Source: Chryseolinea lacunae (GTDB taxonomy: Bacteria > Bacteroidota > Bacteroidia > Cytophagales > Cyclobacteriaceae). From it: a stretch of 64,000 nt of DNA. Below, piece by piece: positions 16,184 through 24,900 of the stretch. The notes beneath the pieces were generated by a model. It saw only the letters and a list, made by a program, of their open reading frames with translations, searched no databases and had not been told where the DNA came from. Location of the stretch: the NCBI RefSeq assembly GCF_016735595.1, contig NZ_JAERRB010000003.1, positions 175,401 through 239,400 of the forward strand. The letters are read 5' to 3'. Numbering within the stretch: the stretch's first letter is position 1; the number at the start of each line of letters is the position of its first letter. The position numbers and the translations under genes were made by a program.

Positions 16184-19100
16184 ATGCGTTTTATATCCCT
16201 GGCCGTGCTCATGACCCTTTTCAACGGGGTGTCTGCCCAGGAATATCGCTTTCGGCAATACCGCGTTGAACAAGGCCTTCCCAGCGATGTGACGAAAGCC
16301 GTGATGGAAGATTCGCTGCATTTTCTCTGGATGGCCACCGACGACGGCCTGGTGAAATACGACGGCCTGCAGTTCACCACCTACAAGAATGCCATGCACA
16401 GTCAATATGTGAAAGGCTTTCTGAAAACACACGACGGACGTCTGCTGGCCATTGGCGATCTGGATGTGATCGAGATCCAAAACAAAGTCGATACGGTGCT
16501 TTTCAAGACGCTTCTGAGCGGGGCACGTGGTCCAACCGATTCCACCGTTTGGGCTCCCAAGACAATTTTCGAAGACCATCACAACGTTCTCTGGCTGGGC
16601 GAGTCGCAGGCGGTGGTGCGCTATGACGGGAAGTCGATGAAGCGGTTCACATTCGAACCGGCCGACCGGTCGCCGATATTTATCCGTTCATTTTCATTCT
16701 TCGAAGACCCCAAAGGAAATCTATACACCGTGTCCTATACCGGCAATGTTTTTCGCTACGACGAGTTGCTCCGCGATTTTGTGCGTGTGCCTGGCACGTT
16801 GCCACGCGACGTGAATCATGCCTTGTTCCGCAATGGAAAACTACTGGCGGCCTGTCGCAGCGGGTTGTTTGAGGCCGAAATGGAAGACCTTCATATCAAA
16901 TCCGTCAAAAAGATTTTGCCCATCCTCAACGCTTCCTATATCATGGTGACGCCGGAAGCGCTTTGGGTGTGCACGTTTGAGCAGGAATTGTACAGGCTGG
17001 CCCACGACAACTACTTCGATCTTGAAGTGCTGGACTTTAGTTTCAAAGGCATTAACCATTGCTACGAAAGCGCCGAGGGCGACATCTGGGTCTCGACCGA
17101 CAAAGGATTTGTGCTGGTGCAAAAGGAAATTTTTCTTCAACCCGATCTGCATTCCGAAGGCCATTTCATTGAAGGCATTGCGCACGACGCGAAGAACCTC
17201 ACCTACTATTGCACAAAAGAAAACCTTGTGCAGCTGAAGCCCGTGATGGACGGCACCTGGGAGCACATCCTGCTGTATTCGAACACCGACGCCTATTTTC
17301 AATCTATTTCCACCAGCAAAAAAGGACTTTGGGCCAGCAGCATCGCCGATGTGTTTTTGTTTGTGGATGGCAAACTGGAAAAGCGATTCAATTTTGCTCA
17401 AAATGGAAATTTCGTGCACGACCTCTATGTGGACCACAACGACAACGTATGGGCATGTCAGTCGGGCACCAACCAGATCGCCATGATCACGGATTCGCTG
17501 ACCGTGCGTCATTACGAAATTCCGATTTCGGCGCAAAGCGAAATCAACCTGGCGCGCGAAGGCCCGGACGGCATCTATGTGGCAGCAAACGGCATTGGGA
17601 AATATTTGTTCTTTAAACCTCACAGCAGTTCGACCTTTCGGAATGTTAGCCATCCCGTTATGTTCCCCACGCAAGGCGACTTCAATATCGTGGACATGGA
17701 TTTTCAGGGCGAGGTGCTCTGGATTGCTTCTACTGAAGGGTTACTGCGCTACGACCGGCAAGACATTGCGCGGGTGGAGCTCGGCGAACAGTTCTCTGAT
17801 TTTTCCGTCACCTCGGTTGAAACACTCGACAGCACGCACATCATTTTTGCAAATTCCCACGGCGTGTTTTGCTATAACGTGCTGACGGGTGAGTATGGGT
17901 TGTATGACGAAAACTCCGGGCTGCCGTCGAATGCCGTGACGGATCATGGCATTTCTATCGACCCGACGCAACGGGTGTGGATCGGCACATCGTTCGGACT
18001 GGCCTACACCGAACAATCGCTCACCGAAAACAAAGCCACCGTGACGCCCTATTGTGTGGGCGCGCAGGTGAACACACGGCAGGTGTCGTTTGTGCACGGG
18101 CTTCACGCGCCTTACGGTTCGTTTGTGAACATACAGTTCTCGCCCATCACGTTTCCGGAAAACAAAATCAACATGCAGTGGCGTCTCGACGGCGATTCTA
18201 CCTGGCAGAAAATGGAGTTCCACGAAGTGAGCCTGTCCGAATTGTCGGCGGGCAAACACGCAGTGGAAGTGCGCGCCAAGAAAAACACGGGTTTAGGCTG
18301 GAGTGGCATCCGGCGTGTCGAGATTTTTGTGACCGAGCCATTCTGGCAACGCGCCGAGTTTTTCATGCTGGTGACGTGCGCGGTGCTGCTCATTTCGTGG
18401 GCATCGTTCACGGTGAGTTCGCGCATCATGCGCAAGCGCAAAGAGTTTCTGCAAAACCTGGTGAACAAACGCACCGAAGAGTTGCAAAAGGCAAACGAAG
18501 AGCTGATCGTGCGCAACAGCGAACTCGATCGGTTTGTCTACAGCGCTTCGCACGACCTGAGCGCGCCGCTCAAATCCATTCTCGGACTGATTCGCGTGGC
18601 GCGACTCGACGACCCCGGCGACAATCACAAGAACTACCTGACCATGATGGAGCGCAGTGTGCTGAAGCTGGAAGAATTTATCCGCGACGTGGTGAGCTAT
18701 TCGCGCAACACGCGCATGCCCGTGAAGCTGGAGGCCTTCCGCTTCGACGACATGGTGAAAAGCATCCTTCAGGATCTGCAATATTCGCCGGGCTATGGCA
18801 AAATTCAATTCCTGGTGAAAGACTACACACAAGCCGAGATCATCAGCGACACCACGCGCATAAAAATTGTGTTAAACAACCTCATCTCCAACGCCATCAA
18901 GTTTCACGACTTCGACGGACCACGTCAACCTTTTGTGAACATAGAGCTGCGGCACAAAACAAAGTATTATGTGATGACGGTGGAAGACAACGGCAAGGGC
19001 ATTGAAGAAAAACACCTCGGCCACATCTTCGAAATGTTCTATCGCGCCACCGAACAATCGCAGGGGTCCGGTCTTGGGCTCTACATTCTGAAAGAGACCG

Positions 19101-19216
19101 TGACAAAGCTGGGTGGCTTTGTGGAAGTGCACTCCGTTTTTGGCGAGGGTACAACGTTCACCATCACGCTGCCCGACCGCAATCACCTGTCGCAGGTGCA
19201 GGCCGTTGAGCGGTGA
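16184..19216 (+). CDS. Periplasmic-propeller sensor histidine kinase
   Basis: A 1010-residue membrane sensor kinase. The ATG at 16184 begins a signal peptide (MRFISLAVLMTLFNGVSAQ). Residues about 20-640 are two-component-propeller repeats (FLWMATDDGLVKYDG and similar). A Y_Y_Y-type domain follows (INMQWRLDGDSTWQKM), then one membrane helix near residues 720-745, a coiled coil, the phospho-acceptor domain with His790 in YSASHDLSAPLKS, and the ATPase domain with NNLISNAIKFH, DNGKGI and GSGLGLYIL. It ends there: no receiver or AraC output domain is attached, unlike many hybrid relatives. No response regulator gene is adjacent, so its partner is unknown. The ligand is not readable. Confidence 0.9.
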   Translation: MRFISLAVLMTLFNGVSAQEYRFRQYRVEQGLPSDVTKAVMEDSLHFLWMATDDGLVKYDGLQFTTYKNAMHSQYVKGFLKTHDGRLLAIGDLDVIEIQNKVDTVLFKTLLSGARGPTDSTVWAPKTIFEDHHNVLWLGESQAVVRYDGKSMKRFTFEPADRSPIFIRSFSFFEDPKGNLYTVSYTGNVFRYDELLRDFVRVPGTLPRDVNHALFRNGKLLAACRSGLFEAEMEDLHIKSVKKILPILNASYIMVTPEALWVCTFEQELYRLAHDNYFDLEVLDFSFKGINHCYESAEGDIWVSTDKGFVLVQKEIFLQPDLHSEGHFIEGIAHDAKNLTYYCTKENLVQLKPVMDGTWEHILLYSNTDAYFQSISTSKKGLWASSIADVFLFVDGKLEKRFNFAQNGNFVHDLYVDHNDNVWACQSGTNQIAMITDSLTVRHYEIPISAQSEINLAREGPDGIYVAANGIGKYLFFKPHSSSTFRNVSHPVMFPTQGDFNIVDMDFQGEVLWIASTEGLLRYDRQDIARVELGEQFSDFSVTSVETLDSTHIIFANSHGVFCYNVLTGEYGLYDENSGLPSNAVTDHGISIDPTQRVWIGTSFGLAYTEQSLTENKATVTPYCVGAQVNTRQVSFVHGLHAPYGSFVNIQFSPITFPENKINMQWRLDGDSTWQKMEFHEVSLSELSAGKHAVEVRAKKNTGLGWSGIRRVEIFVTEPFWQRAEFFMLVTCAVLLISWASFTVSSRIMRKRKEFLQNLVNKRTEELQKANEELIVRNSELDRFVYSASHDLSAPLKSILGLIRVARLDDPGDNHKNYLTMMERSVLKLEEFIRDVVSYSRNTRMPVKLEAFRFDDMVKSILQDLQYSPGYGKIQFLVKDYTQAEIISDTTRIKIVLNNLISNAIKFHDFDGPRQPFVNIELRHKTKYYVMTVEDNGKGIEEKHLGHIFEMFYRATEQSQGSGLGLYILKETVTKLGGFVEVHSVFGEGTTFTITLPDRNHLSQVQAVER

Positions 19217-19261
19217 TTGGCGGAAACTTGAAACTCCTGTCACAAACATCGCCAGGTTTAT

Positions 19262-19269
19262 TACTTTTG
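19262..19269 (+). promoter_or_regulatory. -7 element before the M16 peptidase gene
   Basis: TACTTTTG fits TAnnTTTG exactly and ends six bases before the ATG at 19276. It supports that ATG over the upstream in-frame start at 19213 and implies a very short leader. No clear -33 was found. Confidence 0.45.
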
Positions 19270-19275
19270 TGCCCG

Positions 19276-20514
19276 ATGATAACTTTTTCAGAATTTCAAC
19301 TCGACAACGGCTTGCGGGTGATCGTGCACGAAGACCCCACCGTGCAAATCGCCGTGATGAATATATTATACGACGTAGGATCCCGCGATGAGCGTCCAGA
19401 CAAAACCGGCTTTGCCCATTTGTTCGAGCACCTCATGTTTGGCGGCTCGGCCAACATTCCCAACTACGACGAGCCGTTGCAGCGGGTGGGGGGCGAAAAC
19501 AATGCCTTCACCAACACCGACATCACCAACTATTATCTCACGCTGCCCGCCTCCAACATCGAGACGGGTTTCTGGCTGGAGAGCGACCGCATGAACGGCT
19601 TGTCGTTCGATCCTAAAGTGCTGGAGGTGCAGCGCAAGGTGGTGATCGAAGAATTTAAACAGCGCTACCTCAATCAACCCTATGGCGACGTGTGGCTGAA
19701 GCTGCGCCCGCTGGCCTACCGCGTGCATCCTTACCTCTGGGCGACCATCGGCAAGGAAGTGAGCCACATCGAAAATGCCACCATGGACGACGTGCGCGAG
19801 TTTTTCTTCCGCCACTATGTTCCCGACAATGCTGTGCTGGTGGTGGCGGGCAACGTGACGGTGGAGCAGGTCAAGACGCTTTCCGAAAAGTGGTTTGGCC
19901 CGATCCGTCCCGGCAAACAACCACGCAACCTGCCTCAGGAACCGAAGCAAACACAAAAACAATTTCTCGACGTGCACGCCAGCGTTCCGGCCAGCGCGCT
20001 CTACAAAGCCTATCACATGCCCGGTCGTTTCGACAACGACTACTACACCACCGACCTGCTCAGCGACGTGTTGAGCCGCGGGCAATCCAGCCGGCTCTAT
20101 CAAACGTTGGTGAAGGAAAAAGAAATCTTCACGTCCATCTCATCGTTTGTGATGGGAACGGTCGATCCCGGGTTGTTTGTGATCAGTGGTCGTGTGAAAG
20201 ACGGCATTTCGCTGAAGCAAGCCGAAGAAGAAGTGAATGCCATTGTGGACGACATCCTGGTGAAGGGCGTTGACGAAGACGAGCTGGAGAAAGTGAAAAA
20301 CCAAACGGAGTCCACATTGGAATTTGGCGAAGTGGAAGTGATGAACCGCGCCATGAACCTGGCGTTTGCCAAACTTTCGGGCGATGCCAACCTGGTGAAC
20401 GAAGAAGCAAAACTCATCAACGCCGTGACCACGGCCGACGTGCAGCGTGTGGCCAAAAACATTTTGCGCGAAGAGAATTCAAGTGTGATGTATTATCACG
20501 CCGAAAAGAAATAA
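19276..20514 (+). CDS. M16 family zinc metallopeptidase
   Basis: Pitrilysin-type zinc peptidase of 412 residues, starting at the ATG 19276. The inverted zinc motif HLFEH is at residues 48-52, and the third ligand is Glu125 or Glu126 (VVIEEF), the normal distance away. Two M16 domains follow, the catalytic one and the C-terminal LuxS/MPP-like one. There is no signal peptide, so a cytosolic role, or export by another path, is possible. Many relatives act as a pair with an inactive sister encoded next door; here the next gene is ispF, so no partner is adjacent. Confidence 0.9.
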   Translation: MITFSEFQLDNGLRVIVHEDPTVQIAVMNILYDVGSRDERPDKTGFAHLFEHLMFGGSANIPNYDEPLQRVGGENNAFTNTDITNYYLTLPASNIETGFWLESDRMNGLSFDPKVLEVQRKVVIEEFKQRYLNQPYGDVWLKLRPLAYRVHPYLWATIGKEVSHIENATMDDVREFFFRHYVPDNAVLVVAGNVTVEQVKTLSEKWFGPIRPGKQPRNLPQEPKQTQKQFLDVHASVPASALYKAYHMPGRFDNDYYTTDLLSDVLSRGQSSRLYQTLVKEKEIFTSISSFVMGTVDPGLFVISGRVKDGISLKQAEEEVNAIVDDILVKGVDEDELEKVKNQTESTLEFGEVEVMNRAMNLAFAKLSGDANLVNEEAKLINAVTTADVQRVAKNILREENSSVMYYHAEKK

Positions 20515-20544
20515 CATTCACAACACGATAATCACGATCACAAC

Positions 20545-21027
20545 ATGAAGATACGCGTGGGCATGGGCTTTGACGTGCACGAACTGGAGAGCGGCAGAAA
20601 TTTCTATCTCGGTGGTCTGCAACTGCCGGATGCGCCTAAGGGTGCCGTTGGACACTCAGACGCCGATGTGCTCATTCACGCCATTTGCGATGCCCTGCTG
20701 GGCGCAGCAAACCTGCGCGACATCGGCTTTCACTTTGCCAACACCGACAACCGGTGGAAAGGCATGGACAGCAAATTTTTTCTGAAAGAAGTGACACGCC
20801 TGCTCGAAGAAAAAGGATGGCAGATCGGAAACGTGGACTGCACCATTTGTCTCGAAAAACCCAAGGTGAACCCACACGTGGAAGAGATGAAAAAAATTCT
20901 CGCGCCGCTCATGAACATCACCGAAGACGACGTGTCGATCAAAGCCACCACCAACGAGAAATTGGGCTATGTGGGAAGAGAAGAAGGGGTTTGCGCCTAT
21001 GCGGTGGCGCTCATTCAAAAAGCCTGA
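20545..21027 (+). CDS. ispF: 2-C-methyl-D-erythritol 2,4-cyclodiphosphate synthase
   Basis: Fifth enzyme of the MEP isoprenoid pathway; it cyclises CDP-methylerythritol 2-phosphate with release of CMP. At 160 residues it has the normal length. Metal ligands Asp10 and His12 (GFDVHEL) and His45 (HSDADVLIHAICDALLGA) are intact, as is the KATTNEKLGYVGREEG block near the C-terminus. The stop overlaps the start of mnmD (TGATG), so the two are translationally coupled. Confidence 0.97.
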   Translation: MKIRVGMGFDVHELESGRNFYLGGLQLPDAPKGAVGHSDADVLIHAICDALLGAANLRDIGFHFANTDNRWKGMDSKFFLKEVTRLLEEKGWQIGNVDCTICLEKPKVNPHVEEMKKILAPLMNITEDDVSIKATTNEKLGYVGREEGVCAYAVALIQKA

Positions 21028-21704
21028 TGCCACTGAAGTTAATCACCACCGCCGACGGATCGCACTCGCTGCTGAACGAGGAGTTGAACGAAACCTATCA
21101 CTCCGTGCACGGCGCGCTGCAGGAGTCTGTTCACGTTTTCATTGCGCACGGCCTGGTTCACCGGCTAAGCACACCACACGAAACACCGTTGGCAATTTTT
21201 GAAGTAGGCTTTGGCACGGGGCTCAACGCGCTGCTCACCCTTGACTTTGCAGAACAACATTCACAGGCAATTTCCTATACTTCCATTGAAGCTTTTCCCG
21301 TGACTGCCGACGTTTGGCAAACGCTGAACTATGCTGCCACGCCCGAACAAAAAGTGCGTTTTGAAATGCTGCACCACGCACCGTGGGAAACTGCGCAAAA
21401 CCTGACGCCCCATTTCGCACTCACAAAATTGCAAACCACACTCCAAAACGTGTCGCTGCCGCCAGCGTCGTTTGATGTGATCTATTTCGACGCTTTCGCG
21501 CCCAACAAGCAGCCCGAATTGTGGACGTTCGACATGCTGCAGAAAGCCGCGCGCTTGCTGAAACCCGACGGTGTGTTTGTGACCTATTGCGCGAAAGGTC
21601 AGTTGAAGCGTGACCTGAAAGCGCTGAATCTCACAACGGAGACCCTACCCGGCCCGCCGGGGAAAAAGGAAATGGTGCGGGCCACAAAACCGGTGCAGGT
21701 TTAG
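21027..21704 (+). CDS. mnmD: tRNA U34 carboxymethylaminomethyl methyltransferase MnmD (DUF752)
   Basis: SAM-dependent methyltransferase that completes the mnm5 modification of wobble uridine in some tRNAs, equivalent to the MnmC2 half of E. coli MnmC but without the oxidase half. The start at 21027 overlaps the ispF stop and gives 225 residues. The SAM-binding motif is EVGFGTGLNAL, and the family signature DAFAPNKQPELW is present near residue 155. The C-terminus has GPPGKKEM, also family-like. The longer upstream frame runs through ispF and is not used. Confidence 0.9.
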   Translation: MPLKLITTADGSHSLLNEELNETYHSVHGALQESVHVFIAHGLVHRLSTPHETPLAIFEVGFGTGLNALLTLDFAEQHSQAISYTSIEAFPVTADVWQTLNYAATPEQKVRFEMLHHAPWETAQNLTPHFALTKLQTTLQNVSLPPASFDVIYFDAFAPNKQPELWTFDMLQKAARLLKPDGVFVTYCAKGQLKRDLKALNLTTETLPGPPGKKEMVRATKPVQV

Positions 21705-21790
21705 GGTGAAGTCGTTGCAAAACCATACAGTGAAAGGTTCTTAAAATGAGAAAATATCAAACGATTTCGCTGTTTATTAGATTTTTCAAA

Positions 21791-21839
21791 ATTGCAGACC
21801 CTGCAATCGTTGACGTTTTGTAATATTTATAACGTTTTG
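21791..21839. promoter_or_regulatory. Putative gltB control region: perfect inverted repeat plus direct repeats
   Basis: ATTGCAG (21791-21797) and CTGCAAT (21801-21807) form a perfect 7-bp inverted repeat with a 3-base spacer. Two copies of ACGTTTTG follow, at 21813-21820 and 21832-21839, 19 bases apart. This is the only strongly A+T-rich, structured stretch in the 270 bases between mnmD and gltB. It may hold the gltBD promoter and an operator; the exact promoter hexamers are not a clean match. Confidence 0.45.
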
Positions 21840-21974
21840 AATCATTTCTAAAAAGATTCAAAAAATTGGGCGAAGGACCTGAGGGGCCCCAATTTCCTTC
21901 TGTTTGTTTAATAAATTCAAAACTCCGTTCTGCCCTGAGCGGTGTATTTTTACGACCAATTAAACGACCAGAAG

Positions 21975-24900
21975 ATGAAAGAAATGACCAGCCGTGGTTT
22001 GTACACCCCTGAACTGGAACATGACGCCTGCGGTATTGGCTTTGTGGCCAATGTCAACGGCACCAAAACCAACCAAAACCTGCGTGATGCGCTGTCGATG
22101 CTCGAGAATATGGAGCACCGCGGAGGTAGAGGTAGTAGCCCCAAAACCGGCGACGGTGCGGGGATACTGATCCAGTTGCCCCACGAATTTTTTGTTGAAG
22201 AATGTAACCGTCTTGGTTTCGAACTGCCAGCGCCCGGCGGTTATGGAACCGGCATGGTGTTTTTTCCACGCGACAAAAAAGTGATGAATGCGTGCCGCGA
22301 GGTACTCCGCAAGAACATCAAAGAACTTGGACTCGAATTGCTCGGCTACCGTGTGGTGCCGGTCGACCACAGCGTGCCCGGACCCGGTGCCGCCGAAGTG
22401 GAACCGATCATTGAGCAAGTGTTCGTGAAAGCCAAAGACGAATCCATTACTGGCGACAGCTTTGAACGCAAACTGTTCATCCTGCGCAACCTCACCTCAC
22501 ACGCCATTGCCCGCGATGTGAAAGGCAGCAACAAGGAATTTTATATCACCAGCTTCTCGGCCCGCACCATCATCTACAAAGGCCAACTGCGCACCGAGCA
22601 GCTTCGCGAATATTTCTTCGACCTCCAGGATCCACGCCTCAAAACTGCGCTGGCCCTGGTGCACTCCCGTTTCTCTACCAACACATTTCCCAACTGGAAG
22701 CTTGCCCAACCGTTCCGCTTCATCGCGCACAACGGCGAAATCAACACCATTCGCGGAAACGTGAACAAGATGAAATCCAAAGAAGCCCTCTTCAAATCCA
22801 CGTTCTTCACCGACGAAGAACTGAAGATGCTTCTCCCCATCACAAGCCCCGACGGATCGGACTCTGCCAACCTCGACGCGTTGGTGGAAATGCTGGTGTT
22901 GTCGGGCCGCTCGCTGCCCCACGTGCTCATGATGCTGGTGCCCGAGGCCTGGCAAGACAACAAGCTGATGGACCCGCACCGCAAGGCGTTCTACAAATAC
23001 CACGCGTCCATGATGGAGCCCTGGGATGGACCCGCAGCGCTGGTGTTCACCGACGGCACGCGCATTGGTGCAACTCTCGATCGTAATGGCCTTCGCCCCC
23101 TGCGCTATTGCGTGACCCGCTCCGGCCGCGTGATCGCCGCATCAGAAGCCGGTGCGTTGCCGGTTGATCCAAAAGACATTATCGAAAAAGGCCGCATCAC
23201 GCCTGGAAAAATGCTGATGATCGACACCGATCAGGGCAAGATTCTGGACGACGAAAAAGTGAAGCGTGCCGTATACGAAGGCAAGTCGTACTACAACTGG
23301 ATTATCCAAAACCGTTTGAAGTTGCGTCTCGAGCCCGAACAGGAATGGGTGGAAAGCAGCTTCGACGAGAAGACGTTGGTGCAACGCCAGAATGCCTACG
23401 GCTATACTACTGAAGACGTGAAGACCCTGCTGCTTCCCATGGCCGAGAAAGGCTATGAGGCCATTGGCTCCATGGGCGACGATACCCCGCAGGCTGTGCT
23501 CTCGAAAGAAAGCCGTCACCTCTCCAACTATTTCAAACAACATTTTGCGCAGGTAAGTAACCCGCCCATCGATCCGATCCGCGAGCGCCTCGTGATGTCG
23601 CTCTTCACACGCGTAGGCTCAAGCCTCAACGTGCTCGAAGAAACACCGGAGCACACCCGCCAGATCCACATCTCACAACCCGTGTTGCTGAATGCCGATC
23701 TCGAAAAGTTCAAGCATTTGCAAGATCAGGGATTTGAGTGCGCCGTGATCCAGTGCGTGTTCAAAGCCGACGATCAGCCCGGCCGTCTCGAAGAAAGCAT
23801 CGACCGCATTTGCGCCGAAGCCGAGAAAGCCGTGCGCGCCGGAAAGAAAATCCTGATTCTGTCAGACCGAAAAATCAGCAATGAGTTTGCACCTATCCCT
23901 TCGCTGCTCTCGGTTGGCGCGGTGCATCAGCACCTCGTGGCCAAGCGCATCCGCACACAAGCCGGTCTTGTGGTGGAAGCCGGCGACGCGTGGGAAGTGC
24001 ATCACTTCGCCACCATTGTGGGCTATGGCGCCAGCGCCGTGAACCCGTATATGGCGTTTGAAACCATTCACTTCCTCAACAAACACGGCGCGTTCTACAA
24101 GCCGCTGCCCGACGAAGAAGCGTACTCGAATTTCCAGAAAGCCATCGGCAACGGTTTGCTGAAGGTGATGTCGAAAATGGGTATCAGCACCTTGCAGTCG
24201 TATCAGTCATCACAAATCTTCGAAGCTCTCGGGCTTGGCAGCGATGTGGTGGAGAAATGTTTCCGTGGCACCATCAGCCGCATTGAAGGCTTGTCGTTCG
24301 ACGACCTGGCGAAGGAAGTGCTGGTGCGTCATGTGCTGGCCTACGAAGTGGAAAGCAAAGAACTACAAGTGGGTGGTGTGTATCAGTGGAAACGTCGTGG
24401 CGAGAAACACTTGTTCAGCCCCGAGGTGATTCACCTGCTGCAACACTCAACCAAAAGCAACAACTACGAGCTGTTCAAAAAATACGCGCAGAAAATCAAC
24501 GACCAATCCAAAGACGTGCTCACGTTCCGCGGGTTGTTCGAATTCAAGAAGCGCAATCCCATTCCGCTCAGCGAAGTGGAACCGGTAGAAGAAATCTTCA
24601 AGCGGTTTGCTACGGGCGCCATGTCGTTCGGATCGATCTCGCACGAAGCCCACAGCACGCTGGCCATTGCCATGAACCGCATCGGCGGCAAAAGCAATAG
24701 CGGCGAAGGTGGAGAAGATGAAGCTCGCTATGAGAAAAAAGCAAATGGCGACTGGGAACGTTCGGCCATCAAGCAAGTAGCCTCCGGACGTTTCGGCGTG
24801 ACCAGCCACTACCTTGCCAATGCCGACGAGCTCCAGATCAAAATGGCGCAAGGTGCAAAGCCCGGCGAAGGCGGACAGCTGCCCGGCCACAAAGTAGACG

